DNA from: Chryseobacterium sp. ON_d1
Lineage (GTDB): Bacteria > Bacteroidota > Bacteroidia > Flavobacteriales > Weeksellaceae
Direction: 5' to 3'
DNA: 64,000 nt
NCBI RefSeq assembly: GCF_006829085.1
Contig: NZ_BJTC01000007.1
Span: 220,673 to 284,672 of the forward strand
Positions 44,519 through 53,874 of this stretch are shown piece by piece. The notes beneath the pieces are model-generated. The model was not told where the DNA came from. It saw only the letters and a program-made list of their open reading frames with translations, and ran no database searches. Position 1 is the first letter of the stretch. Each line of letters opens with the position of its first letter. The translations under genes were made by a program, and so were the position numbers.

Positions 44519-46204
44519 ATGAAAGATACACTTCATCAGAACGCATTAAAAGCACTTGCCGAAGGCAGTTATGGCTTGGCAGCAAAATTTTGGCTTGACG
44601 GATATTCCCTTCCTCGCGGTTTTGAGGAACTCCATAAAATATATTGCCGTATCGATAGCCTGAATGAGGGTAGCATTGATCCTGATCTATGTGCAATATT
44701 GGGTCTTATAGCACTTGACAATAACGAAGTATTTGAATCCGACAGGGAGAAAGCCTTAGAAAAATGCCTTGACTGGGCTACTAGCGGTCTGCAAGTTGAT
44801 CCTGACCATTACCACTGTCACCGCAATGCCGGTTCTGCGCTTTACTGGCTTGAGGACTGGGATGGAGCTCTGAGTTATTACGAAAGGTCCTGTCAATTAC
44901 GATCCTCTCCAGTATTAGAGATACGAATCTTTAGGATGCTCAATAGACACAGCAACAGTCCGGACTTTTCGCAGCTTCAACCCTCAGTACATTCGCAATC
45001 TGCTATGGAGCTATACAATGCCGGGGTTGAAATCGATTATATTCTAACTCAATATGCCGATATGCCCGAAGCTGAAAGCCAGCGTCTTACTGAACTGAAA
45101 ATACATCTCTACAACCAATCCTACGAGCTTTATAGAGCCGCAGTTTTGACCGACCAGAATGATAGTCTTAATTACGACCCGCATACATTCGCCATGTGTT
45201 GTAACAATCTTGCGCGGGAACTGAATTTTAAACAGGCATATCAGGAAGCAATCACTATTGTCAACGAGGGTATAGCACAACGTAAATTTATGGTGATTCT
45301 TCTCAACAGGATGTATATTTATATGAGCGCCGGCATGCATGAGAACGCCATTGCCGACGGTAAGGAGCTTTTGAGAGAATATTCTGAAGAAATGGACTTT
45401 GTGACCCTGATCAGCACTATTGACGGGGTATGCTTGAGCCACGCAGATATCGATCAATATTCGGGAATGCTGTATTGGGCCGACCAAGGACTTGAACTCT
45501 ATCAATCGGTAGATCCGGGAGACTCGGTTCTTCAAGAAGAAGAAGTTGTACGCTGCGTGACCAATTTCTACATATCTAAATCCAAGGCAATGTCGATGCT
45601 CGGCCTAGAAGTCAATAATTCCGAGGATGCTGAGCAGGCTGACTCCTTACTTGAAAATATGCCCGACAATCCGAGTCTGATGATCAGCAGAGGAGAAACT
45701 TTTGCAAGGGAAAAACAATGGGAAAAGGCCCTTGAATGTTACGATCAGGTAGTACATTTCGGGCTGGAAAAAGGAATGGCGAGAACTGTTCAGGTGGCAC
45801 TGTACAACCGTGGATATGTTTTGGAAGCGCAAATGAAAGATAGCGAAGCAGCACTTGAAAGTTTTGAGCAGAGCATTGGGCATGGAAACAAAGATTTTTG
45901 GTGTTATTACTGGGCTGTACACAGTGCGTACCACCTGACAGAAAATGAAAAAGCTGTATATTATGGCACAATAGCAATCTCCCTGTTGGCTGAACAGAAA
46001 GAAGTAAAGGATGATATTGCGGCAGAATTATATGAACATATCGGTACTTCGCTGATTGATATGGGTCAGTATACCGAGGCGGTGAAAAATCTTGAAATTT
46101 CACTTAAACTTTTCTATAATCGCATTACAGAGGATAACTTAAAAATTGCAAAGGCGAAAGCGAAGGAACCAACAGGTTTTTTTAGAAAATTTTTCGGTGG
46201 TTAG
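44519..46204 (+). CDS. Large cytosolic TPR protein
   Basis: 561 residues from the ATG at 44519. The frame is open to 44441, but that extension has no other good start. There is no signal or TM. TPR-like repeats run through the length (ALAEGSYGLAAKFWLDGYSL; ALEKCLDWATSGLQVDPDHYHCHRNAG; EKALECYDQVVHFG; YTEAVKNLEISLKLF). It acts as a protein-protein scaffold of unknown partner. It is the last of four co-directional genes that begin with a secreted protein and two small membrane proteins, so it may be the cytosolic part of a membrane-associated machine. Confidence 0.75.
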   Translation: MKDTLHQNALKALAEGSYGLAAKFWLDGYSLPRGFEELHKIYCRIDSLNEGSIDPDLCAILGLIALDNNEVFESDREKALEKCLDWATSGLQVDPDHYHCHRNAGSALYWLEDWDGALSYYERSCQLRSSPVLEIRIFRMLNRHSNSPDFSQLQPSVHSQSAMELYNAGVEIDYILTQYADMPEAESQRLTELKIHLYNQSYELYRAAVLTDQNDSLNYDPHTFAMCCNNLARELNFKQAYQEAITIVNEGIAQRKFMVILLNRMYIYMSAGMHENAIADGKELLREYSEEMDFVTLISTIDGVCLSHADIDQYSGMLYWADQGLELYQSVDPGDSVLQEEEVVRCVTNFYISKSKAMSMLGLEVNNSEDAEQADSLLENMPDNPSLMISRGETFAREKQWEKALECYDQVVHFGLEKGMARTVQVALYNRGYVLEAQMKDSEAALESFEQSIGHGNKDFWCYYWAVHSAYHLTENEKAVYYGTIAISLLAEQKEVKDDIAAELYEHIGTSLIDMGQYTEAVKNLEISLKLFYNRITEDNLKIAKAKAKEPTGFFRKFFGG

Positions 46205-46238
46205 CAAAACTTTAGTCTTTTAAACTTAATATTGGAGT

Positions 46239-46748
46239 ATGAAGGGAACAATCATCAGAAAAATTGAAAAGTTGGACAATGAGGCTCTTTTAAAAATCAT
46301 CAGAGCTGTTTTTGAAGAGCATGATGCACCAAAAGAGGGAACTGTCTATTCCGATCCGACGACTGCTGACCTATATGCACTTTTCAGCAAAGAAAGCGCA
46401 GTGCTTTGGGTAGCTGAGGTAGATGGTGTCGTGGTCGGTTGTTGCGGGATCTATCCTACTGATGGACTGCCTGCTGGCTGTGCAGAGCTGGTTAAGTTCT
46501 ATCTCGATCCAACGGCCAGGGGGCTAGGGATTGGTAAAGCGTTAATGAAGAAAAGTATCGAAAGCGCAAAGAGTCTTAGATACGATAAGATCTACCTGGA
46601 GAGCTTTCCAGAGTTTTCAAAAGCTGTAAAAATGTACCGGAACCTGGGATTTAGATTACTTGAAAACCCATTAGGGAATTCTGGACATCACGCTTGTTCT
46701 ATATGGATGCTTCGTAGTGAAGAACCTACCAAAATTAAGGCTTTATAA
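46239..46748 (+). CDS. GNAT family N-acetyltransferase
   Basis: 169 residues, full family length. It starts with IIRKIEKLDNEALLKIIRAVFEE and carries the acetyl-CoA loop in VKFYLDPTARGLGIGKALMKKSIE (R-G-L-G-I-G-K), followed by YLESFPEFSKAVKMYRNLGFR. It resembles single-domain PhnO/YjcK-like enzymes, with the substrate not predictable. It lies 34 bases after the TPR gene and may share its transcript without sharing function. Confidence 0.88.
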   Translation: MKGTIIRKIEKLDNEALLKIIRAVFEEHDAPKEGTVYSDPTTADLYALFSKESAVLWVAEVDGVVVGCCGIYPTDGLPAGCAELVKFYLDPTARGLGIGKALMKKSIESAKSLRYDKIYLESFPEFSKAVKMYRNLGFRLLENPLGNSGHHACSIWMLRSEEPTKIKAL

Positions 46749-46943
46749 ATAGTTCATTGTTAATTTAAACTTTGTAAGACATCTTTTATAATCTTTAAAT
46801 TGGGGCGTCATCCTAAATCAGTTCTTAGCTTTATTTGAAAAAGGAATTTAGTTATAAGGAATATAACTAAACTCCGTATTATTTACTTACTCACTTAGAG
46901 GAATAGTTTTAATATAGATACCAAGTTAAGCTGTCATATTTGT
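46749..46943. other. Intergenic between converging genes
   Basis: 195 AT-rich bases between the GNAT gene and the 3' end of the leftward amidase gene. No strong hairpin recognised. Confidence 0.35.
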
Positions 46944-47937
46944 TTATTGAGCAGCGGTTTCTAATTTTCGGGCCACATCCAACATCTTTTTGGCAAATTC
47001 CACTAATTTTTCATACAGCCTGATATGCATTTCAAGGTACGTTAGCTGCTTGGTTTGATATTGCTGTCTGTAAAAAAACAAATTTGTTTTATAACGTTCT
47101 AGGTTTGTTAATGCGGTATCTTCAAGTTGACCGGAAGCAGTTAACCAATCTTCTTGATCTATTTCTTTAATGGCAATTTCAACGTCATTAGAACCAGGAT
47201 TTTTCTGCATGTCTAGCCTCCATAATTCCAAATAGCCTGACTTCTCTATTAAGGCAGTAATCGCTTTGTCGTGTTCAGGATCCGAGAGCAAATGTTCTGT
47301 CAGTTGATTAAATGTCTGTATATCCTTTCCAGTGATTTCCCTGGCACTGGAAAAGATATGATTGTTTATTGCTACCTGCTGGCTTAGCACCGTATTCTCT
47401 TCTCTGGCATATGCAATCTGTTCGTCACTTGCCTCCGTCAAAACATCGTTTATAACGACTATTTTTTTCGAGCTTGTCAGGTCAAATGGAGTACAGTAAT
47501 TTGGATCGTCAACTATTTGTAGCCCTGCCTCGGCATAAGCCTGAGCTACAAAGCGGGTACAAAATTGCCTGTTGTGATCAAAATCTGCCTCTGTGTGTTC
47601 TTGTACAGTTCTCCTCGCTTCGTCTCCGGAATATTCAGTACCAACTTTTGTACGAGCTATATCAACTACCCCCTTTATGAAATGGGGGTCTTCTAGTCTT
47701 TTGCACGCAATGCGATTGCTGCTTCAGTACTTTCGAATAACATCCTGCGGGTATTTTCTGCTTGTACCCTAGGACCTTTATTGGAATGTATATGACTGGA
47801 GCCTCCCGTATACAACATGGCGTGGTGATAAACAGAACCAGTCTTATCTTTCATGATCGCACTTAGTCGTGGGTCGACATTTAGCAGCAAAATGTCCCCC
47901 TCCTGAATTTTCGTTAAATCGAAAATGTATTTTTCAT
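46944..47937 (-). pseudogene. YiiX/papain-like (NlpC/P60 superfamily) amidase, two frameshifts
   Basis: Reading leftward from an ATG at 47937, one protein of ~330 residues emerges if two A runs each gain one A. The first is five A right after the ATG (giving MKKYIFDLTKIQEGDILLLN). The second is four A near 47700 (joining AIALRAK to RLEDPHFIKGVVDIARTKVG). The pieces carry YHHAMLYTGGSSHIHS (catalytic His region) and RQFCTRFVAQAYAEAGL (nucleophile Cys), the permuted papain-like order of YiiX-type enzymes. The C-terminal ~165 residues form an extra helical domain. Two frameshifts of the same kind in A runs could be real decay or homopolymer miscalls. It is the third gene of the caspase operon. 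Confidence 0.7.
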
Positions 47938-48112
47938 ATTTCTTATGTCTATTTAATAGAATTGATTTTTGAATGTTTGTCTTTAGTTATATGGGATAAA
48001 TTAGTCAACCATAAAATTTCTTTTTTGCTTTAAAATTGAGGTTGTTCCAATTTTTTAAGGCAGGGAAGGGCTCAATTATGTCATAAGTTCTTTCAAAACT
48101 GAGGTTACTGCT
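47938..48112. other. Gap inside the caspase operon
   Basis: 175 bases between the hydrolase stop and the amidase start, without a visible terminator hairpin. Confidence 0.35.
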
Positions 48113-48991
48113 TTATTTGTTTAGGGCATTATAAATACGTAGCGCTACCTCTTTATCATTTAAATAGCCTTCAATACCATGTTTGTTGCTTGTACCATTT
48201 AGAACTTTGTTATAATTCGTAATGATAGGATCAGTGGTAAAATATGGTTTTTCTAGAGGGAACAATGAAACTGCATCTTTTTTATCAAATGCATTGTACC
48301 ATCCTGATAATGAGCATGGGGGATTAAGCAATGGGCTTTCGAGATTTCTTTTAATGACTTTCATACCCAGTGGCGAGCCCACTGTAATAATCTCTTTAAT
48401 GTTCTTGATTTTGTACTTGCTGAGGATATTATAAGATATCACTGAGCCAAGGGAATGTCCTATCCACACACATTTTTCTCCTTCTTTTGGAAGTGAGCCT
48501 GAGACAAAGTCATCTATGGTTTTTCTAATGACAGGATTTCTGAGATAGTGGAAGACATCATTGGTAATTGCCCAGAGGGTTGCCTGCGCAAAATCTGATT
48601 CAGAGTCTATCGCCCTCAGAATTGCCAGGACCCACGGCCAGTTCTGCGCGCCCTTTTCAGTAACGTCCAGCTCGCTCAATTCGGCAATCCTCTGATCGGT
48701 GATCCCTGCATTTGTCGCCACAGTACCCAAAAAATCAGCACAGAACTGTGAAAATTTAGGATCGATGCCACCGGAACCTTTTTCCACGACTTTTTCCTGA
48801 AAGTTATTTCTGTCACTGATGAGGTTCATCAACATTTTACCATAATAAGGGAAAATGATGTCTTCTTCGGAGAGGTCCAATGTCAAATTACTTTTTTTAA
48901 GTCCTTCTTTGAGCGCTTCTATCCATTCTTTTTTTAGTTCCTCTTCGTCACGGTCCTGCTGGGAACGCCCATGTAATAATACTAGTTTCAT
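48113..48991 (-). CDS. Alpha/beta hydrolase (lipase/esterase-like), caspase-operon partner
   Basis: 292 residues. An N-terminal strand with an oxyanion motif (KLVLLHGRSQQDRD) is followed by a helical insertion (~20-160) and the nucleophile elbow KCVWIGHSLGSVISY with Ser180. An acid is probable in YNAFDKKDAVS, and a His in NKHGIEGYL. No signal peptide, so it is cytosolic. Its ATG overlaps the caspase gene's stop by four bases (48988-48991), the tightest possible coupling. In defence modules such hydrolases can serve as protease-activated lipases, but here that is only a suggestion. Confidence 0.85.
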   Translation of the reverse strand: MKLVLLHGRSQQDRDEEELKKEWIEALKEGLKKSNLTLDLSEEDIIFPYYGKMLMNLISDRNNFQEKVVEKGSGGIDPKFSQFCADFLGTVATNAGITDQRIAELSELDVTEKGAQNWPWVLAILRAIDSESDFAQATLWAITNDVFHYLRNPVIRKTIDDFVSGSLPKEGEKCVWIGHSLGSVISYNILSKYKIKNIKEIITVGSPLGMKVIKRNLESPLLNPPCSLSGWYNAFDKKDAVSLFPLEKPYFTTDPIITNYNKVLNGTSNKHGIEGYLNDKEVALRIYNALNK

Positions 48992-50844
48992 TTTTTTGGT
49001 TTTCTATGGTTATCGTTAATTAGTTTAATAAGTATTTCTGTCCCCTTAGCGGAGAATGTCGTCCATAATCCAGGTTCCAGATACTTTGTGGCCTCTAAAA
49101 TATCTTCGCTAATAAATTTCTCATATAAGTCTCTATAAGCCCATCCACTTGACATTACCGGACAAAATGAGGCTATCGACGTTTCATCGAGCTTTCCTGC
49201 AAGCATTGCCACATCAAAAGGAACCACTGGGTTATCCAGGATCATATAATCATAAACAGACCTGATCTTTTCAAAATTTCCCGTTTCCCTAAACGCATAA
49301 GCCGCGTAAAGTCCTAGAGAGGGATCAAGCGCTTTTCCATATCTCAGAAAACTTCCGGCATCATCATATCCCAGTTTGGCGAAATCAATTTTTTTAAATG
49401 CGTCTTCATAATTGAAACCATTATTGGCCGCAATGGCAACAAGATTTCGTTTTTGAATGATCATTTCTTTTTTTTCCTGATATTGTAAATAATTGTAAGA
49501 GTTTGATTTGACGGGTGTGTAATTGATGGTAAAGAGATAGCCATCCTTAAATATGAGCTGCGCGACAAAGCCTTCAATTACAGCAACTGGGATCGATCGT
49601 CCATTTTCTAATAAGAGCAGCCCATAACGGCTATATCTGTAAGGCTGTTCATGATGAAAAGATATTGAATTCGCATTTCTGTATCGCCAGGGCATATTTC
49701 CCGCATAGGCAGGAGTGATAAAATCAATCATCGTTTCACCGATCAGTTCTATTCCGGTATAGTGTTCGTAAACAGGATCTCTAAATAGCTTATCGGATGC
49801 AAATACATTTTTCTCAGCTACATTTTCCACCTGAGTCGCGAGATTATTCTGATCTGACTTGTTGTTCCATAGATTTATCGAAAGGTCTTTGACATCCTTG
49901 AGAACATTTACTTTGAACATTCCTGGATCTGCGGGCTGTACTTCAGGTTTGCTGACTATCCAATTTTTCAGCATTAGGTTTTTCCCCTCCAGATCAGTGA
50001 ATGTTGCCAGGGGATACTCTGTTTTATGGTTTTGTACCCTGATTTCAGGAGATTGTCCCTGCGTGACACCGAACGCTCTGCTTTCGACATATTCTCTAAG
50101 TTTAAGATCAACTTCCGGAGCCGAAATAATCCATTTTTGATTTTCTTCCCTTAAGCTCTTATAATTTATATCAGCCGAAAGCTTTACAGGATCGTAGTAC
50201 TTTGAAAGGTATCTCTTTATTTCGGTCCCGTCATCGATGTCGTTATTAACGACAGTTTCCGGGACTTCCCCAGATAGATATTCTATCAGAGATTCTGTAA
50301 ATATTCCATGCGCATCTTTAAGATTGTCACCTGCAATTTCGTAGGCTGGCGCTCCAGGTCTTGTTGCATAGAAAATGTCGATAGTATTGTTTGTGTCGAC
50401 TTTTTGTTTTGCAAATATGGTCTGACCACTGGTTGGCTGATAGTAATCAGTCGGTAAAGATCTGCAGGCATCTGATATGAACAGTACATATCTTATCTGG
50501 CAGTTTCTTGCGTCATCTGCTGATCTTGTCAAGCCGATTATTTCATTGTCGTTTTCACCACCTTCTGAAAGATACCAAAACTCCTGATTGGGTCCCCGGG
50601 AGATTCCATGCCCTGAAAAATACACAATGATCTGGTCATATACCATTTCTTCAAGGCATCCCTTTATAAAATCGTAAATTTCCCGAACCCTTACAACGTT
50701 GCCTTCCTCGTCAATAAATAGTTTTGTCTGGTACCCATGTGCGGAAGCCCATTTGGAAAATTCAATTGCACCTAAGGTTGCGCCCTTGAGCCGTGCGAAA
50801 TTATTGACATTATTCACCCCTATGCAGATCGCGATTTTAGACAT
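48988..50844 (-). CDS. Caspase-family (C14) cysteine protease with C-terminal extension
   Basis: 618 residues. The caspase-like domain (1-~235) begins KIAICIGVNNVNNFARLKGA. The catalytic His79 is in IIVYFSGHGIS and Cys127 in VLFISDACRS. No signal peptide or TM. Residues ~300-480 form an unassigned region rich in aromatic strands (FITPAYAGNMPWRYRNA). The last ~140 residues (GFNYEDAFKKIDFAKLGY onward) look helical and TPR-like. The first gene of a leftward operon with a hydrolase and a papain-like amidase. Bacterial caspase-like proteases are frequent in conflict systems (for example caspase-TPR associated modules, or CRISPR and gasdermin systems), so an anti-phage role is plausible. Confidence 0.88.
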   Translation of the reverse strand: MSKIAICIGVNNVNNFARLKGATLGAIEFSKWASAHGYQTKLFIDEEGNVVRVREIYDFIKGCLEEMVYDQIIVYFSGHGISRGPNQEFWYLSEGGENDNEIIGLTRSADDARNCQIRYVLFISDACRSLPTDYYQPTSGQTIFAKQKVDTNNTIDIFYATRPGAPAYEIAGDNLKDAHGIFTESLIEYLSGEVPETVVNNDIDDGTEIKRYLSKYYDPVKLSADINYKSLREENQKWIISAPEVDLKLREYVESRAFGVTQGQSPEIRVQNHKTEYPLATFTDLEGKNLMLKNWIVSKPEVQPADPGMFKVNVLKDVKDLSINLWNNKSDQNNLATQVENVAEKNVFASDKLFRDPVYEHYTGIELIGETMIDFITPAYAGNMPWRYRNANSISFHHEQPYRYSRYGLLLLENGRSIPVAVIEGFVAQLIFKDGYLFTINYTPVKSNSYNYLQYQEKKEMIIQKRNLVAIAANNGFNYEDAFKKIDFAKLGYDDAGSFLRYGKALDPSLGLYAAYAFRETGNFEKIRSVYDYMILDNPVVPFDVAMLAGKLDETSIASFCPVMSSGWAYRDLYEKFISEDILEATKYLEPGLWTTFSAKGTEILIKLINDNHRKPKK

Positions 50845-50932
50845 GGTTAATAGTTTTTGGCTTTAGATATAAATGTAATAAAAAAATGTTATACAGATTA
50901 ATTTAATCAGTATAATTTTCTAAGCAACTACA
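50845..50932. promoter_or_regulatory. Upstream region of the caspase operon
   Basis: About 90 AT-rich bases between the caspase ATG and the first gene scar. It must contain the leftward promoter. I could not define it. Confidence 0.3.
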
Positions 50933-51031
50933 AGTTGTAAAGACGTCAAGAAGTAAATCATTATGACTAAAATCCTGTCCTTCGGGGAAGCTTTTGATTT
51001 CTACTATTGTTCCTGTCTTAAATTCCAATGA
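50933..51031 (-). pseudogene. 33-codon scar of a T9SS cargo paralogue
   Basis: Reading leftward, 33 codons from SLEFKTGTIVEIKSF to LLLDVFTT align without gaps to the same-length segment of the protein at 425-1312 (SLEFKTGTIVESKSF...LLPDVFTT), with about 24 identities by eye. Outside these limits no similarity is seen. On the right it abuts a copy of the ABC exporter 3' end at 51031. It is an internal fragment only, without start, signal peptide or sorting domain. Confidence 0.85.
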
Positions 51032-51350
51032 TATCCACGATGCGCCATGCAGATCAAATTGCGGTGATGAACCGAGGTAGGATTGTAGAACAACGTATAC
51101 ATGAGGAGTTAGTCGTAAAAATAGCTATTATGCTAAACTTTTAGAATCAGATAGGATCTGATTAAAATAGTTGATGTAGAAGAAACTGTATAGTATGCAA
51201 GAAAAACATAAATGCTTATCTAGGTGGTTTGATTAGTTGGTTAGAGTCCTGATATTTCTATATCAGAGCTCATTTTTAGAGTGGTATGTTACGTTTTTTA
51301 GTAATGTCACATATAAATTTTAAAAATTATTATGTTAAAAAAATATAAAG
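51031..51350 (+). repeat. Third, degraded copy of the ABC exporter 3' region
   Basis: It matches 16589 to about 16900 at an initial offset of 34444. It includes the last ~43 codons of the exporter (the MNRGRIVEQGTHEELV equivalent, with substitutions and a one-base loss), the intergenic sequence, a mutated terminator hairpin and AT-rich DNA beyond. It is more diverged than the copy at 18091-18257 and also carries more flanking sequence. It ends where an IS256-family right-end fragment begins. Confidence 0.85.
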
Positions 51351-51507
51351 ATAATAAAGGATATATCTAAAAAGTGCATGTTGCCGGTGCACAACTGTGG
51401 CTTGAACATATCCCAACTATACATTAAATTTGGGGATAGACTCAAACTTGATAGAGGCTATTAGATTTAGGTTAATTATCCAATGACACAGTTTGAGTTA
51501 CACTCCC
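51350..51507 (+). mobile_element. Right-end remnant of an IS256-family element
   Basis: It matches 38688-38845 of the complete element: the final ~35 transposase codons (SQLYIKFGDRLKLD-type), the stop, and the right terminal repeat ending cactccc at 51507, with scattered substitutions and a small gap. The left part and left end are missing. It shows an older insertion of the same IS family, now truncated against the ABC-copy scar. Confidence 0.88.
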
Positions 51508-51514
51508 GGATCGA

Positions 51515-53251
51515 TTATATTTTATTTATTTCCTCTTTTCTTTTTTTAATAAAACTTGTAGGTTTAATACCATTAAGCTCGCTAAATAATGCTGTAAAAG
51601 TTTGTCTTGAGCTCATTCCACAGTCATTTGCTAAGCCTTCGATAGTATATTCAAGAAATTTAGGGTTTTGGTATAATTCGTGTGTAATGTATTCGATCCT
51701 TAGTGTATTTAAGTAAGTATTAAAGTTATTACCTTTGTATTCGTTGATAACCTGTGATAAATATGCTGTGTTTGTATTAAATCTCTTTGACAAATCAGAT
51801 AAGGTCAATCCTTTTTTTCTAAACTCTTTTTTATTTTCAAATGCTTCAAGTTTACGCAGAATATCTGCTATAATATCTGCCGCTAATGTATTTTTATTTT
51901 CTTTTTTCGATTTTGAAAGTTCCTGGTTTTCATTAAATATGGTTTCAGTTCCTTTCTGCTCTTTGATTAATTTCTGTTCAAGTTCTAGGTATTGTTTTTG
52001 AACCGCCCTTTGCTTTTTATTTCTATAGAAGAGTATGGCGCTAAGGACTGCTATAATTGCAACTGATCCAAGTAATAATTTTATAGCATTAGAATTTTTG
52101 CTTTCTAACTCTATTTGTTTATCTAATAAAGTTTTTGTTTCATATTCCCTGTTGATTTTAGATGATAAATATTTGAAATCCTTTCCTAAAATATTATCAG
52201 CCTTCAATAGTTGTTTAGTAAAATAAAGTTCTTTCTGGGGATTGCCCGATTTATGATAATGATCTATCAGAATTTCATAGTTCTCTCTAACTTCGGGAAG
52301 AATAAAATTTCTCTTTTGAAATATTGAGTCAACCTTAGTTAGATAGGAGAGTGCTTTCTTTTCTTCATGAATCTGTAAATATGATTTTCCTATATAAAAA
52401 TAGCAAACTGAAGCCCAGCTGAAGTCATCGATGTTTGTTAATGATGTTAAAGCATTTGAAAGATTTTTTATCGCTTCGTTGTAATTACCTTTGCGGTATT
52501 CTGATATTCCTAAACATTTCAAAAAATATGATTTTTCAAGTACGAAATCATTAGACTTCGGTAAGTTAGCTAAGGCATAGCCTATTATTGAGTCACTCTT
52601 TTTATAGTTATGTATATTTCTATAGCATACTGCCTGTTGATGAAGACTGTTAAAATATCCTTTCTGGTTGTTAAAGATAGTGATTGGATGGGCATCACTT
52701 CTGGCAATATTTTCAAAATAACTGACACATCTTGTAAATAAATTCAGCGCTTCATCGTAATATCCCAAATAGCTTTTAACAACTCCAAGATGATAAATGA
52801 TAGTATTCTTTAAATATTCGTCTTTTATATCTGTAGAATATTTGTAAGCTTTAAGATATTCATCCAGAGCTGGCTGATACTTTTTGAAGAAAAAATAATA
52901 TATGATACCCCGAGTGAGATAAGCATTACTTATTAATTCATTATCGTTGGATTTCAGAGAGTAGAGCACACAACTGTCCGCATAGACTATTTTTTTGTTT
53001 CTGTCCTTCGTATAAAAGATCAAGTCTTTGTATGCTTGAAAGATATTATGATAATCATTTTGATTTTTTGCCCTTAATAGATAATTTTTAACATGGGGAA
53101 TTGCCTTTTCGTCATTTTCTTCAAAATTAGCATAGGTATTTCTGAGGTCCATTAAGCTTCCTTGATTAAAATTACTTTTGGTTTGCGCAAATAAGTAAAT
53201 TGAACAAACCAGAAAGAAAAATATAATTCCGCATTTTCTTAATTCAACCAT
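51515..53251 (-). CDS. TPR-containing AraC-type membrane regulator
   Basis: 578 residues from the ATG at 53251, eleven codons inside the longest frame and directly before the signal peptide (CGIIFFFLVCSIYLFAQ). TPR repeats (~30-370) are followed by one TM (AIKLLLGSVAIIAVLSAILFY), a coiled stretch, and a C-terminal AraC HTH (LSDLSKRFNTNTAYLSQVINEYKG; GLANDCGMSSRQTFTALFSE). The layout suggests an outside signal read by the TPRs and passed to a DNA-binding domain in the cytosol. It is divergent from the lanthipeptide locus, 300 bases from its first gene, and is the best candidate for its regulator. Confidence 0.88.
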   Translation of the reverse strand: MVELRKCGIIFFFLVCSIYLFAQTKSNFNQGSLMDLRNTYANFEENDEKAIPHVKNYLLRAKNQNDYHNIFQAYKDLIFYTKDRNKKIVYADSCVLYSLKSNDNELISNAYLTRGIIYYFFFKKYQPALDEYLKAYKYSTDIKDEYLKNTIIYHLGVVKSYLGYYDEALNLFTRCVSYFENIARSDAHPITIFNNQKGYFNSLHQQAVCYRNIHNYKKSDSIIGYALANLPKSNDFVLEKSYFLKCLGISEYRKGNYNEAIKNLSNALTSLTNIDDFSWASVCYFYIGKSYLQIHEEKKALSYLTKVDSIFQKRNFILPEVRENYEILIDHYHKSGNPQKELYFTKQLLKADNILGKDFKYLSSKINREYETKTLLDKQIELESKNSNAIKLLLGSVAIIAVLSAILFYRNKKQRAVQKQYLELEQKLIKEQKGTETIFNENQELSKSKKENKNTLAADIIADILRKLEAFENKKEFRKKGLTLSDLSKRFNTNTAYLSQVINEYKGNNFNTYLNTLRIEYITHELYQNPKFLEYTIEGLANDCGMSSRQTFTALFSELNGIKPTSFIKKRKEEINKI

Positions 53252-53552
53252 AAAAAAGAATAGTGTAAGTTCCAAATTTAGCAATTATTGCTATAATAGC
53301 CTCCTTTCATCAGCTAAAAATCAATAAAATTTGATAAACCCAATGAACCTCTCCCTATATGATTTATTTCTTTTGTAAAATGATTTTAATTGTTTGAAAT
53401 TCAATGTGTTGCTATTGTTTTGATTTAAAAATTATAACAGAATGATTTATAAATTAATACAATGTTTCGAAAAAGCGGAGGGTTCAAATCTCTAATTTAG
53501 CACCAAGCTTATTAAAATGTCCGGCGCCGGATAAATTATTGAAATATTAAAT
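53252..53552. promoter_or_regulatory. Divergent region between the AraC-type regulator and the lanthipeptide locus
   Basis: 301 AT-rich bases that must contain both promoters. A TAATTTAG near 53498 resembles a -7 box but lacks a well-spaced -33. No strong hairpin. Confidence 0.35.
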
Positions 53553-53795
53553 ATGAAAAGATTTATCCCATTTTTAGCAGCTATAATTATTATAGCATTA
53601 TTAAACTCTTGTAGCAAGGATGATGAGATGTTTGTTGAAAATCCACATGCTAACCAAGTACTACGATCAGGTAATATCAATATATATGAGAAACCTGCGT
53701 CTACTGTTGTAAAAGGTGATAGTACAAAAAGTCATACGAAGGATGAAGTCAAAAACGATCCTGTAAAAAACAGCAATCATTGGCGAATTAAATAA
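53553..53795 (+). CDS. Small lipoprotein at the head of the lanthipeptide locus
   Basis: 80 residues. The lipoprotein signal FLAAIIIIALLNS-C-SKDD puts the lipidated Cys at about residue 20. The acidic residues right after it fit surface or outer membrane sorting in Bacteroidetes. The mature part is short, charged, Lys/Ser/Asp-rich and probably disordered. It lies 79 bases before the outer membrane barrel gene. A role as accessory or self-protection lipoprotein is possible, since small lipoproteins often give producer immunity in Gram-positive lantibiotic clusters, but nothing in the sequence proves it. Confidence 0.7.
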   Translation: MKRFIPFLAAIIIIALLNSCSKDDEMFVENPHANQVLRSGNINIYEKPASTVVKGDSTKSHTKDEVKNDPVKNSNHWRIK

Positions 53796-53874
53796 ATAGT
53801 AGTTTCAGTTAACAATCTTTGCAAAAAATTTTAACTGAATAAAGCTTTTATAAATAACTAATAACTGAACCTTA

